Below are positions 1 to 8,632 of a stretch of DNA of 64,000 nucleotides, piece after piece. Source of the DNA: Paraburkholderia sp. D15 (GTDB lineage: Bacteria > Pseudomonadota > Gammaproteobacteria > Burkholderiales > Burkholderiaceae); the NCBI RefSeq assembly GCF_029910215.1, contig NZ_CP110397.1:186001-250000 (forward strand), read 5' to 3'. The number at the start of each line of letters is the position of its first letter. Within the stretch, counting starts at the first letter, position 1. Position numbers and translations under genes: made by a program. Below the pieces are notes generated by a model, which had not been told where the DNA came from, searched no databases, and saw only the letters and a program-made list of their open reading frames with translations.

Positions 1-661
1 GCGGTTCGATTTGCTGTGCGAAGTACTCCCGCTCGCCGGGATGGATTTTGCCGGCCATTTTCAACGGCAGTCCGGCGCGCCTTGCGATTTCAACGGCGAG
101 GTCGGGCCGCTTGCCGGGCATCAAGCGGCCGAGAAAGAGCAGATACGACGCAGGCTCCGGCTGAAACTCGAATTCGTCGAGCGGCAGACCGTGATAGATC
201 GTTGCTTGCCAGTTGGCGGAGGGCACCGGCTTGCGCTGATCGTTGGAAATCGACACGAGCGGCGCTGACGCGAATTCGCGAAAAAGCGGCCCGTGATCCA
301 CAGGCAGCAATTGCCCATGAAGCGTGGTGAGCGACTTGCACGGTAACGCTCTTGCTAACGGGAAGTGCAGCGGATCGCCATGAAAATGCACGACGTCGAA
401 CTCGTTCGCGAGATCCGCAACACGGGCCAGCTGCCTCACGTGGTGCGTGAGCGTGTCCCACACGGTCGTATCGCGCCATAGTCCGCGTTCGCAGATCGGC
501 ACAAGACGTGCAGCCGTGGTGGAGTCGGCGGTAGCGAACAGCGTGACATCGTGGCCACGCCGAACGAGTTCTTCGGTGAGGTAGGACACGACGCGCTCGG
601 TGGCGCCGTAAGCGAAGGGGGGGACGCATTCGTAGAGAGGGGCGACTTGAGCGATTCTCAC
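1..661 (-). CDS. Glycosyltransferase family 4, partial (C-terminus off the window)
   Basis: The reading frame runs off the left edge, so only about 220 N-terminal residues are visible. It opens with RIAQVAPLYECVPP and YGATERVV, then RGHDVTLFA and DVVHFHGD. The start of the second Rossmann lobe follows (HGLPLDEF, then LLFLGRLMPGKRPDLAVE). This is the GT-B layout of GT4 glycosyltransferases, which transfer a sugar from a nucleotide-sugar donor. The acceptor cannot be told. A GTG at 661 is the only plausible start, since no in-frame ATG lies just upstream. The family is well supported and the substrate unknown. Confidence 0.8.
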   Translation of the reverse strand, partial: MRIAQVAPLYECVPPFAYGATERVVSYLTEELVRRGHDVTLFATADSTTAARLVPICERGLWRDTTVWDTLTHHVRQLARVADLANEFDVVHFHGDPLHFPLARALPCKSLTTLHGQLLPVDHGPLFREFASAPLVSISNDQRKPVPSANWQATIYHGLPLDEFEFQPEPASYLLFLGRLMPGKRPDLAVEIARRAGLPLKMAGKIHPGEREYFAQQIEP

Positions 662-734
662 GGGGCAGTCGTGTCTTGAGGTTGGGTTGCAGCCGCGTCC
701 GCGCGACGTGCGAACGCGTCCATCGTTGCAGGCT

Positions 735-908
735 TCAGGAGTTGTCTTTCTTCACTTCCGACAGATCGTCCTCTTTTACTTCCGCTTGCCGGACTGTGGT
801 GCCCTCGTCGTCGGTTTCGGAGACATCGGTTTCAAATGTTCCTTCTCCAGATTGATCGTTACCCGTGCTTTGCTCGGTGTCGTCCTGGTCATTCGGTTTC
901 GTCGCCAT
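735..908 (-). CDS. Small acidic hydrophilic protein (57 aa), function unknown
   Basis: The ATG at 908 is preceded by a GGGAGA ribosome site, which is why I prefer it over the longer open frame upstream. The product begins MATKPNDQDDTEQS and is almost wholly Asp, Glu, Lys, Thr and Ser, with no hydrophobic core, so it is probably disordered. It has no recognisable domain, signal peptide or membrane segment. It is divergent from the DUF4142 gene across about 300 bp that must hold both promoters. I do not recognise a function. Confidence 0.5.
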   Translation of the reverse strand: MATKPNDQDDTEQSTGNDQSGEGTFETDVSETDDEGTTVRQAEVKEDDLSEVKKDNS

Positions 909-1205
909 TTCATTCTCCCGTGGGTTGGTTGGAAGGCAACGGGAGTCGAGCAAGGGGCGCTCCCGGCTAGCATCCCAGGACGTCTTCAAACGGCGCCGAT
1001 TCTCGTCAAGCATGCTTGTAATCGTTGCGATAAAACCGCGCAATTTCTGCTTGGGGCATGCTGCGATCACGAACACGGGTCGGGCCAAAATCAACGTAAT
1101 GCGCATCACGGCCGCAGGGGCGGCATGGCGGTTGCTGCGTCTCTCGTGTCGCAACGAACATTGCGCCGCTTTGAGCTACCCGTTAGAAAATCAGTGAGGA
1201 AACGC

Positions 1206-1748
1206 ATGAAAAAGATGACAGTAATTGCAGTAGCGTGCGGTTGTTTCAGCCTGCTTCCGGTCGCCGCGAATGCACAGACACAAGCCGCTTCCACTACCGC
1301 CGCCAATCCGCTCGCACAGGTGGACAAAGACTTTGTTCAGGCAGCTTCAATGTCTTCGTCGACGGAGATCGACGCGGCAAAACTCGCGACTAGCAATTCC
1401 AGTGATAAAGACGTGAAATCGTTTGCCCATCACATGATGCTCGATCACACGAAGCTGACCGTCCAGCTGAAAATGGCCGCGCCGCATGGCGTGGAAGTAC
1501 CGAAGGACAATTCGGACCCGAGTGTGCTCGACGCATTGAAGCCGCTGAAGGGCAAGGAATTCGATCATGCGTATATCCAGAAGGTCGGTCTTGAAGGCCA
1601 CAAGCAAGCGATTGCCGCCTTCGAAAAGGAAATTGCAGAAGGACAGAACGCCGACCTGAAGAAGGCCGCGCAAAAGGCGTTGCCGACAATCAAGGAGCAT
1701 TACCAGCGGGCTCAACAACTTGCGGCGAAGAAGGGCGTGACCCAGTAG
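1206..1748 (+). CDS. DUF4142 domain-containing periplasmic protein
   Basis: The ATG at 1206 has a GAGGA site 5 bases upstream; the frame is open further 5' but only this start gives a proper signal peptide (MKKMTVIAVACGCFSLL, cleavage near ANA-Q). The 180-residue product has the ferritin-like helical DUF4142 pattern: FVQAASMSSSTEIDAAKLA, SFAHHMMLDHTKL, and HKQAIAAFEKEI near the C-terminus. Family members are exported, stress-linked proteins of unproven function. The gene stands alone, with a hairpin after the stop. Confidence 0.88.
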   Translation: MKKMTVIAVACGCFSLLPVAANAQTQAASTTAANPLAQVDKDFVQAASMSSSTEIDAAKLATSNSSDKDVKSFAHHMMLDHTKLTVQLKMAAPHGVEVPKDNSDPSVLDALKPLKGKEFDHAYIQKVGLEGHKQAIAAFEKEIAEGQNADLKKAAQKALPTIKEHYQRAQQLAAKKGVTQ

Positions 1749-1761
1749 AACTGTTGTTATC

Positions 1762-1796
1762 TGCGATTCGGGCTCGACGTCAATGCTCGAATCGCA
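1762..1796 (+). terminator. Inverted repeat after the DUF4142 gene
   Basis: Nine-base perfect arms TGCGATTCG (1762-1770) and CGAATCGCA (1788-1796) lie 13 bases after the stop codon. There is no clear T-run, so this may be a weak or Rho-assisted terminator. Confidence 0.45.
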
Positions 1797-1927
1797 CACG
1801 AAATGGCATGCGCGTGGCGGGTGGCGCGCCTCGTGGCACGCGGCCTGCTGCGCTCTTCGGCGGGTGGCGGGCATTGCGTTGATTCGGGCTCGCGAGTCTG
1901 TACCGCAACATCGTATTGGAGAGCGAT

Positions 1928-2356
1928 ATGCACACTGAGGACGCCCCGCGCTCGGCAGCCGGCAAGACGGCGCAGACCGGTGGGTGCGCATGCGGAGCCG
2001 TGCGGTTCGAGGTGAGTGCAGCGCCGAGGCGCGTCTCTCTGTGCCATTGCATGACCTGCCGTCGCGTGCATGGCAGTGCATTCGGCGCATATGCGATGTT
2101 CGCGCGCGACGCCGTCCAGTTGTCCGGGCCGGTCCAGATGTGGCAAAGCTCGGCGGAAGGAAGGCGATATTTCTGCCAGACCTGCGGATCGGTTGCGTTC
2201 ATGGAGTACGTGGACAGCGATGAACTCGACTTACCGCTAGGCGCGTTCGATAGCGCCGGGCTTTACGAGCCGACTTACGAATTATGGTGCTGCCATAAAG
2301 AGCCCTGGCTGCCGCAGGGCGTTCGTACCGAATACGAGGAAGAAAGTCCCCATTAG
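1928..2356 (+). CDS. GFA family (CENP-V/GFA domain) zinc-binding protein
   Basis: The 142-residue product has the GFA zinc pattern: GGCACGAVRFEV near residue 18, CHCMTCRR near 40, and CQTCGS near 80. Members bind zinc through these cysteines. The founding member was proposed to speed the glutathione-formaldehyde reaction, but most homologues have no known substrate. I chose the ATG at 1928 because GGAGAG lies just upstream; a TTG 12 bases earlier is in frame. It is monocistronic, and specific activity cannot be assigned. Confidence 0.85.
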   Translation: MHTEDAPRSAAGKTAQTGGCACGAVRFEVSAAPRRVSLCHCMTCRRVHGSAFGAYAMFARDAVQLSGPVQMWQSSAEGRRYFCQTCGSVAFMEYVDSDELDLPLGAFDSAGLYEPTYELWCCHKEPWLPQGVRTEYEEESPH

Positions 2357-2413
2357 TCTTGCGAGCAGTGCGCAGTACTTCGACGAACTACTTCGTAAAT
2401 GAAGGAGCTGAAA

Positions 2414-2540
2414 ATGAGCGAATCCGAAGCAATCCAATACGCAACCGGGTAATCCGAAGAATGCGGGCAAGCAGAGCGGGCAGCAACAGCAGAATCAGCA
2501 GAAGACGCCGCAGCACCAGGGCGGTCAACGTCAGCCCTGA
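2414..2540 (+). pseudogene. Small Gln/Pro-rich protein gene, frameshifted near its start
   Basis: A strong AAGGAG site precedes the ATG at 2414, but that frame stops after 12 codons. The next frame, opening just after the ATG, reads ANPKQSNTQPGNPKNAG and then a Q-rich tail (GKQSGQQQQNQQ) ending at a TGA at 2538-2540. Restoring two bases (GCGAAT read as GCGCGAAT at about 2419) joins ATG-AGC to that frame and gives MSANPKQSNTQ. I infer a 2-bp loss in a GCGC run. Either the gene is dead here or the sequence has an error. Confidence 0.55.
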
Positions 2541-2603
2541 TCGGCCGCTGAACGTTTCACCGGCGCCGTAAATCCGGCGCTGATGTCCCGTTCCGCGGGA
2601 GAG

Positions 2604-2634
2604 GGCGCGGCGCGCATTCGATGTGCGCCGCGCC
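2604..2634 (+). terminator. GC-rich hairpin downstream of the small Q-rich gene
   Basis: The arms GGCGCGGCGCGCA (2604-2616) and TGTGCGCCGCGCC (2622-2634) pair with one mismatch around a 5-base loop. This is a probable intrinsic terminator without a long T-run. Confidence 0.5.
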
Positions 2635-2704
2635 TGCGTTTGGCGCATCGATGCGCGTATTTCCTGACCCCTGAAACAGTCGACTCGCAATTGCAGGAAT
2701 CGAG

Positions 2705-2998
2705 ATGGTGAGAAGGAAGTTGCACTTTCATAATAGTTCGCTGCGGCATCCGGCATCGCCCGACGGTATAACCATTACCGCCAGCGATTACAGAATCTAC
2801 CCGACGTATCGGCGTACTGTGACCGGCACGTTTACCGGCGACCTGAAGGTCGTACGCACAACAGACGACCGGCTGATATTTCCGTACGACGGCGCGCCGA
2901 TGATAGGTCCGTTCGAAACCGCGCTTGAAGCACGTGAGGCCGCAGCGCGCAAAGGCGCCGAAGTTGTCGCGGCGGACCTGCTGAACCCGGAGTACTGA
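2705..2998 (+). CDS. Small conserved protein, DUF6723-like
   Basis: The 97-residue product has a compact central block (DYRIYPTYRRTVTGTFTGDL, then FPYDGAPMIGPFETALEARE). From memory this matches a small family found mostly in Burkholderia and catalogued as DUF6723. It has no signal, membrane segment or catalytic motif. AGGAA precedes the start. The gene is followed by a ParB-like gene in the same direction 54 bases on, possibly co-transcribed. The function is unknown and the family name should be confirmed. Confidence 0.65.
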   Translation: MVRRKLHFHNSSLRHPASPDGITITASDYRIYPTYRRTVTGTFTGDLKVVRTTDDRLIFPYDGAPMIGPFETALEAREAAARKGAEVVAADLLNPEY

Positions 2999-3052
2999 TC
3001 CGCCCGATCGGCGGGGAGCCATCGCATTGCGCTAATAACAATGGAGACGTCA

Positions 3053-3688
3053 ATGAAGTCACTGGACATCGATCGTTTGCGCCCCACGCAAGTCACGCAC
3101 GGATTGCGCGAGGTAGAGGAAAAAACGCGCTTCTATCAGTCGCTGTCCGGTCATGACCTTGACATGGCCATTGCGGAGAAACCCGTCCCGATCGTCCTTG
3201 GACCCCAGGAAGAACCGTACGTGATCGACCATCACCACGTGGCCGCGGCTCTTTGGCAGGCCGATATAACGTCGGTACCTGTCGTGCTGATCCGGGATCT
3301 GTCCACGTCTTCGCCGGCCGAATTCTGGCTCACGCTCGAAAACAATCGTTGGACATTTCCATACGATCAGCGTGGCCAGCGGGTGTCCTTTGCCGATATG
3401 CCGCTCCACGTCTGGGAAATGATAGACGACGAATTCCGCAGCCTCGCCGCTTCGGTGCGCGATGCCGGTGGTTATCAGAGAACGAGTGTGCCTTTGGCGG
3501 AATTCCGCTGGGCGGATTTCTTTCGCCACAGGCTCCCGCTTCCCGCAGACTCATCGGAATACGCTGCACTGGTGCAACGAGCGGTTGAACTGGCGAAAAG
3601 CCAGGCTGCGCTTGGCCTGCCTGGCTATGTCGAGTCCGACGCTGGCGTACAAGGCGCCTCGGCCGATTCGGGCGATGCACAGAATTAA
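3053..3688 (+). CDS. ParB/Srx-superfamily nuclease-like protein (ParBc_2 type)
   Basis: The start at 3053 has GGAGAC 4 bases upstream; an in-frame ATG at 3041 lacks one. The 211-residue product begins LDIDRLRPTQVTHGLREVEEK and carries PVPIVLGPQEEPYVIDHHH around residue 45. That is the fold signature of stand-alone ParB-like proteins, where a D-x-H-H element replaces the partition-type motif. There is no DNA-binding helix-turn-helix, so a plasmid or chromosome partition role is unlikely. Its last bases overlap the convergent iron-permease-like gene. Confidence 0.75.
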   Translation: MKSLDIDRLRPTQVTHGLREVEEKTRFYQSLSGHDLDMAIAEKPVPIVLGPQEEPYVIDHHHVAAALWQADITSVPVVLIRDLSTSSPAEFWLTLENNRWTFPYDQRGQRVSFADMPLHVWEMIDDEFRSLAASVRDAGGYQRTSVPLAEFRWADFFRHRLPLPADSSEYAALVQRAVELAKSQAALGLPGYVESDAGVQGASADSGDAQN

Positions 3689-4212
3689 GCGCGTTCGTGC
3701 TCCTTGCCCTTTCCGGCGCCGGTTTTTTCCACGCAAGCATCCACGTCGACAGTGTGCTTGCCTTGCGTGCCTACCTTGCTCGCCAACCGCAAATACGCTT
3801 CTGCCAGACGGCGAAGATCGTCTTCGGATGCGTCTTCAATACCGATTAACTGATTGTTCGCCGCGCGATGCGAAGCCAGCAATTCATTGAGCTTCAGATG
3901 CATCGCAACACTGTCCTTGTTCTGACTTTGCTGGATCATGAAGACCATCAGAAAAGTGATGATCGTCGTGCCGGTATTAATGACGAGTTGCCACGCGTCG
4001 GAATAGTGGAAGAATGGTCCCGTGACGGCCCAAACGATAACCGTGATGACGGCGATACCAAACGCGATCGGTGATCCGGCAAGCCGCGTTACCGAACTCG
4101 CGAAGTTGTCGAACGCGCGCGTGACGGGGTTGCGCGCTGCGTAGGCAGGGCTGGACGTCTGCGGAACGGTGTCGATGCTATCCGCGCTTGAGCGGGATTC
4201 TCCTGGTCGCAT
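3685..4212 (-). CDS. Low-affinity iron permease family membrane protein
   Basis: The 175-residue product has an N-terminal FDNFASSVTRLAGSP block and two hydrophobic stretches (IAFGIAVITVIVWAVTGPFF and the region NTGTTIITFLMVFMIQQSQ). A charged helix follows (KLNELLASHRAANNQLIGIE, then EDDLRRLAEAY). This is the full layout of the family named after fungal FET4 (PF04120). Bacterial members sit in the inner membrane, and iron transport by them is not established. The 3' end overlaps the convergent ParB-like gene by 4 bases. Confidence 0.85.
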   Translation of the reverse strand: MRPGESRSSADSIDTVPQTSSPAYAARNPVTRAFDNFASSVTRLAGSPIAFGIAVITVIVWAVTGPFFHYSDAWQLVINTGTTIITFLMVFMIQQSQNKDSVAMHLKLNELLASHRAANNQLIGIEDASEDDLRRLAEAYLRLASKVGTQGKHTVDVDACVEKTGAGKGKEHERA

Positions 4213-4486
4213 TTCTTTCTCCGGGATGTTGGCTCATGACCGGGAGATAGCACATTGCGTGCCGACATCTCAGCAGCAGGAGCATCCACCAAAATGCCGC
4301 ATCCCATAGCCTCCGGTTTTCTTCGCGCGCGTCGGGCGAGCCGCCACCGAGCGAAGGCGCGCCGATTACCACCCGTGCAGCGGTGGCCCCACACTGAGGG
4401 CACGCCACTGGCTCGTCACGCTCCGCAATGCGGCGCGCCGTTTCGAAAGCGCCGCATTCGGCGCACTCATAGTCATAAACTGGCAT
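4178..4486 (-). CDS. FmdB-type zinc ribbon protein with frameshifted C-terminus
   Basis: The product starts MPVYDYECAECGAFE and has a second knuckle, ACPQCGATAARVVIGAP, the zinc ribbon of FmdB/CxxC-type proteins. After SLGGGSP the frame turns into an odd hydrophobic tail (FWWMLLLLRC) and overruns the start of the neighbouring gene. In the adjacent frame the sequence reads TRAKKTGGYGMRHFGGCSCC and stops at 4270, which is the expected family ending. One extra base in the GGG at 4334-4336 explains both. The true product would be about 71 residues. FmdB proteins are presumed regulators or metal binders. Confidence 0.75.
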   Translation of the reverse strand: MPVYDYECAECGAFETARRIAERDEPVACPQCGATAARVVIGAPSLGGGSPDAREENRRLWDAAFWWMLLLLRCRHAMCYLPVMSQHPGERNATRRIPLKRG

Positions 4487-4549
4487 GGCGTGTGACTCTG
4501 TTAGATCAGTAGCCACTCGAGTCTACTGACCGCGGGTTAAGTAAACAGT

Positions 4550-6560
4550 CTAGTCTGCATCGGTACGCAATTGTTCGAGCTTTGCGCGCACGCGGTCGGC
4601 GAGTACTTCGGGAGCAAAGGGTTTGCGGATGACTTCCATGTCGGAGAGCGCATCGCCTGGCGCATAGCCGGTGACCAGAATGACCGGCATCGCCGGATAC
4701 CGTTGTCTCACGGGCTCGGCGACCTGCCGGCCGTTGATCGTGCCGGGCAAAGCGACGTCGCTGATCAGCAGATCGAAACGCGCGCCTGCATGCAGCAGCC
4801 GCAATGCCGCCGCGCCGCTGTCCGCTTCCAGTACGCGGTAGCCCTGTTCCCTCAATTGCTCCGCGGTGACTTCCCGCACGATTTCTTCGTCCTCGACAAG
4901 GACGATCGTTTTTGCCGGATCCTTGTGCTCGTCCTGCATATCTTCCTTTTGCACGGAGGCGGGCAAGCATAGGCGTACGGTCGTTCCTTTGCCGAGGGCG
5001 GTTTCCATCTGCACAATTCCGCCGGATTGCCTGACAAAGCCATAGATCTGGCTGAGGCCAAGACCGACGCCCTGGCCCGACGGCTTTGTCGTGAAGAACG
5101 GCTCGAACGCGTGTTCCATGATTTTCGGCGACATGCCTGTGCCCGTGTCCGACACAGCAATGCAGCAGTAACGTCCAGGTTGGGCGTCGTCGAATCCGGC
5201 GACTTCTGCGTCGGTCAATATCACTTCGCTCGTGCTGATGGTGAGCCACCCGCCGTCCGGCATCGCGTCGCGAGCATTCACGCACAGATTGACGAGTGCG
5301 CTTTCCATCTGATTCGGGTCGCACAAAACCAGCCACGTCCCGTCACCGAGTTTGAGTTCCAGGTTGATGCCCGAACCGACGACGCGGCGAATCATGTCTT
5401 CCATGTCGTGCGCAATCGCATCCAGGCTCACGAGACGCGGCTCGAGCGTTTGTTGGCGTCCGAACGCGAGCAGCCGGTGTGTCAATGTCGCCGCACGGCT
5501 TGCGCCTTTTTCCGCCCGCTCGACCAGCGTGACGACGTCGGTTGGCCGGCCCTGCTGCATGCGCACCCGGATCAGACTCAGGCAACTCATGATGGCCTGC
5601 AGCATGTTGTTGAAGTCGTGGGCGATGCGCCGGTGAGCTGGCCAATGGCCTTGAGTTTCTCGCTGTGGCGCAAACGTTCTTCGGCGCGCGAGCGTTCGCG
5701 GCTTTCACAATGAAGCGTATCCACCGCCCGCTGCAATTCCGCGGTGCGCTCGGATACACGTCTTTCGAGTTCCTCGCTGCCGCGTTCGAGCGCTTCGCGT
5801 GCGCGAACCTGATCTTCGATATCGGTCGATGTGCCGAGCCACGCCGCGACGCCGCCTTCTGCACGCAACGGCTTCGCGCGGGTCTGGAACCAGCGGTACG
5901 TGCCGTCGGACGCGCGGCGAATGCGGTGCTCGACCGCATATTCTCCTTTCACACCGCACACGCTCCACGCCGCCATGGTTGCCTCGCGATCGCCGGGATG
6001 CACTGCATCCAGCCATCCGATGCCGAGACTATCCTGCTCCGAAATGCCGCTGTATTCGATCCACTGAGGACTGCCCCACGTGCGCTCGCCGCTAATGAGG
6101 CAGGTGAACACCAGTTGCGGTATCTGCGTCGCAAGCATGCGGTAGCGCTCTTCGCTCTCGTGCAGCGAGACGGCATGTTTGCGCGTCTCGGCCGCAATCC
6201 GAAGCCGTTCGACCGCGGCGGCGAGCAGGTTCGCATACGAGCGCAAGAATTCAGTGTCGAGGTCGTTGAAGTCGCGCGGCGTGCGACTGTCGACTTGCAA
6301 CACGCCGTATGCAGGCCGTTCTTTTCCGCCGAGAATCACGACGTTGATCAGCGCCTTCACGCCCGCATCGACGATGAACTGCGAATAGCGAAAGCGCTTT
6401 TCAGCAGCGATGTCGGGCGAAATTGCGGGCTTGCCCGTTTGCAGCGCATAACCTCGTCGGAGCGAAGCTCAAGCTCGCCGAATTCCGCCAGAATCGCTTG
6501 CTGGTTGAAGAGAATGGCTTCGCGGTCCGCTGTGCTCACGGCAAGATCCCCTGCTTGCAA
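4550..6560 (-). pseudogene. Hybrid sensor histidine kinase (GAF-PAS-HisKA-HATPase-REC), broken
   Basis: The pieces, in order, are an N-terminal GAF half (FNQQAILAEFGELELRSD), a shifted GAF half (NVVILGGKERPAYGVLQVDS), a PAS domain (6130-5800), then the H-box. ATPase and receiver domains follow: NLCVNARDAMPDGG, DTGTGM, GVGLGLSQIYG, and DLLISDVALPG with IRKPFAP. A one-base loss near 5627 moves IGQLTGGIAHDFNN out of frame exactly at the phospho-accepting His. Near 6460 about 50 GAF residues are missing and the frame changes again. No intact product is possible. The likely start is TTG at 6560. Stand-alone translation of the 4550-5605 part would lack the catalytic His. Confidence 0.82.
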
Positions 6561-6603
6561 TAGTGAAGAAAGTGAGCCATCCCAACTAAAGGAGGCTCTT
6601 TGA

Positions 6604-6684
6604 ATGAAACTGTCGAGCCAGATTCATTCCTGCTATGCCGAGACACAAGCTACGTTGTGCATTGCGGCGGCAGAACACGCGTAA
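6604..6684 (+). CDS. Possible 26-residue peptide with a strong ribosome site
   Basis: AAAGGAGG lies about 10 bases before an ATG at 6604, and the frame (MKLSSQIHSCYAE onward) stops at 6684. Apart from the ribosome site nothing supports it. It could be a leader or chance. Confidence 0.22.
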   Translation: MKLSSQIHSCYAETQATLCIAAAEHA

Positions 6685-6754
6685 AGGACCGGGCGCCCGC
6701 GAGGAACGCGCGATGCTGAATTAGCGGGACCGCATGCAAACCAAGGAGAGGCAC

Positions 6755-6976
6755 ATGGCGACGTCTAATTCAAGTTCGAACGGCGGTCCCATCCGCAAAT
6801 TCATCGATGTCCAGAAGGCGCTGAAGGGCGCTTCGTATCCCGCCGACAAAGCAAGCCTGCTGGACACCGCAAAGGGCAATGGCGCCGACGACGAGGTGCT
6901 CGATGCACTGGAACGCTTGCCGGATCAGGAGTACGGCAGCCCCGCCGAGGTATCGAAAGGAGTGGGGGACGAATAG
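6755..6976 (+). CDS. DUF2795 domain-containing protein
   Basis: AAGGAG precedes the ATG at 6755. The 73-residue product matches DUF2795 over nearly its whole length: FIDVQKALKGASYPADKASL, then NGADDEVLDALERLPDQEY and SPAEVSKGV. These small helical proteins are common in soil bacteria and often sit beside stress genes; no activity is known. The gene is flanked by opposite-strand genes and appears monocistronic. Confidence 0.87.
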   Translation: MATSNSSSNGGPIRKFIDVQKALKGASYPADKASLLDTAKGNGADDEVLDALERLPDQEYGSPAEVSKGVGDE

Positions 6977-7128
6977 CACCCGGTAGACCAACCCGGGCGC
7001 GCGACGCGCGGAGGCCGCTGTCTCCGCTGTCAAATGTGCAAGCGTCCGGGAAGTAAATACACGTGGCTCGCGCGTCCTTGTTAAGGCATTGCCATGGAAT
7101 CTCGGCGGGCGTTCCAGGCGTGTGGTGA

Positions 7129-7548
7129 TCACCGTTGCTCTGGCTCGTCGAGCATCACCGACAGCGTGCCCGAATCGTTCTGGATCCCTGCATCCAGATT
7201 GATCGCGCCTGGCGTTTCTTTTTCGATTGCGCGCAGCAGGCGCGGGGTAAACGATGCGCCGAAGCGTCCAATCATCGCCTCGCGCGCCATATCGTCTGCG
7301 TAGGCGAGGTTGCGTAGTTCATCGAGCGGCAATCCGACGAAGAGGTTCAACGGATACGGCGGCGCTTCTGGGTCCTCCGATGCCGCGTCCGACGCTGGGG
7401 CACGGATGCGCAGTCCCGGTTGCAGATGCGTCTCGAATTCGGCGGTGACTTCATAATTCGGTGCGAAGTTGAGCGACGTCTTCGCCTCGCTCTCGAGAAA
7501 CGGCGCGACGCCGTCAAGGCGTGCAAGTTCTTCGTCGTTAAGCAGCAT
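7129..7548 (-). CDS. Hypothetical protein (139 aa)
   Basis: AAGGAGAA lies just before the ATG at 7548, which decides the start. The product opens MLLNDEELARLDGVAPFLES and continues with a phenylalanine- and proline-rich middle and FVGLPLDELRNLAYADDMAR. It has no signal peptide, membrane segment or known motif. I recognise no family; the composition suggests a soluble globular protein. It is divergent from the lipoprotein gene at 7748. Confidence 0.6.
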   Translation of the reverse strand: MLLNDEELARLDGVAPFLESEAKTSLNFAPNYEVTAEFETHLQPGLRIRAPASDAASEDPEAPPYPLNLFVGLPLDELRNLAYADDMAREAMIGRFGASFTPRLLRAIEKETPGAINLDAGIQNDSGTLSVMLDEPEQR

Positions 7549-7747
7549 GATCCGGTTCTCCTTAGGTTTGACGGAGTGCAGTGTGCGATATGTGGTCCAC
7601 GTAACGGGAGTTGCAGCAAACCGCTTGCCGCCTTGCGCGGAATGATTTATTAGTTTCACCAGGCACAGTCGATGCTGCGCCGTTCTCCTATCGAGGAGTC
7701 ATGCCGCGCTTCGCGCAACGACGAATCGAAACCGAACGGGTGCCACC

Positions 7748-8005
7748 ATGCATTGCAATCCGAAGAGCGCGTTACTCGCCATATTCATTGCGGCGCTGGC
7801 CGTAGGTGCGTCTGGCTGCAAAAAAGAGGACAACACCAGCAAGGACACGATGAGTTCCGCAAGCAGCGGCGTGATGAGCAATTCGGCGGGCGCCAACGGA
7901 ACCAGTGGCCAAAGCGACGCCGCGAAGCGTGCGAGCGAGAGCGCGGCCGCGGGCGGCACGAGTCAACCCAGCAGCGCGGCGCCTGCTTCGTCCGCCAGCC
8001 AATAG
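7748..8005 (+). CDS. Small Ser/Ala-rich lipoprotein
   Basis: The product is 85 residues. Its N-terminus has a short basic start, a hydrophobic stretch (ALLAIFIAALAVG) and a lipobox ending ASGC at residues 21-24, so the mature lipoprotein would start at Cys24. The rest is low-complexity Ser, Ala, Gly, Asn and Gln and is probably disordered. Small lipoproteins of this kind are common in Burkholderia envelopes. No function can be read. Confidence 0.7.
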   Translation: MHCNPKSALLAIFIAALAVGASGCKKEDNTSKDTMSSASSGVMSNSAGANGTSGQSDAAKRASESAAAGGTSQPSSAAPASSASQ

Positions 8006-8083
8006 TATGCGCGCGGCTGAGTGGATGCGCGGTTCGATCCGCGGTCATTCAAGTTGCGTTTGCTGAGCCTGCAAGGGGATGTC

Positions 8084-8545
8084 ATGAGCGAATCTTTGCA
8101 TCGACCGTCATTCGGCGCGGCGCTCTATTACAAAGATCCGTTGGCCGCTCTTGAGTGGCTCGAACGGGCTTTTGGCTTCACCCGTCAACTCGTGATTACC
8201 GACGACGCCGGGCAACTCGCACGCTCCGAAATGCGTTACGGCGACAGCTACGTGATGATCAGCCGTGAATGGTCGGCAGACTCCGTGAGCCCGGTTACTG
8301 TGAGCGGGAAAAATACACAGTCAGTGCATGTGCAACTGAGCGACGGTATCGACCAACATTGCGCTCGCGCGCGTGCGGCGGGCGCGGTCATTACCCGCGA
8401 GCCCGCGGATCAGTTTTACGGCGACCGTGTTTATGCGGCGCGGGACCCGGAGGGACATATCTGGAGCTTCGGGCAAACCGTCCGCGCTGTATCGCGGGAA
8501 GAGGCTGAACGCGCGAGCGGGCTGAATATCGAAGGCTGGATCTAG
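8084..8545 (+). CDS. VOC (glyoxalase/bleomycin-resistance fold) family protein
   Basis: The start at 8084 follows AAGGGG. The 153-residue product has the paired beta-alpha-beta modules of the VOC superfamily: PSFGAALYYKDPLAALEWLE at the start, then FYGDRVYAARDPEGHIWSFG, whose last strand normally carries a metal-binding Glu or Gln. It resembles the PhnB-like or YkcA-like branch more than glyoxalase I. The substrate is unknown. Confidence 0.85.
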   Translation: MSESLHRPSFGAALYYKDPLAALEWLERAFGFTRQLVITDDAGQLARSEMRYGDSYVMISREWSADSVSPVTVSGKNTQSVHVQLSDGIDQHCARARAAGAVITREPADQFYGDRVYAARDPEGHIWSFGQTVRAVSREEAERASGLNIEGWI

Positions 8546-8566
8546 CGTTAAATGCGGGGGAGCAAA

Positions 8567-8586
8567 CGCGGGGCGGCAGCCCCGCG
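8567..8586 (+). terminator. Hairpin between convergent VOC and DedA genes
   Basis: Perfect 8-base arms CGCGGGGC and GCCCCGCG surround a GGCA loop. It sits between two converging genes and could serve both. Confidence 0.55.
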
Positions 8587-8632
8587 CGATTCGCGCAAAG
8601 GAGCGCACAGAAAGTAAGCTGAAAGCACTTAC

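Noticed and set aside
90..629. 179-codon open frame at the left edge, minus strand
   Set aside because: It is an Arg-rich shadow of the real glycosyltransferase frame, with no conserved motif.
687..1205. Long open frame upstream of the DUF4142 start
   Set aside because: It has no ribosome site, is rich in Arg and Leu like a shadow frame, and runs over the opposite-strand small acidic gene. The signal peptide at 1206 is the natural start.
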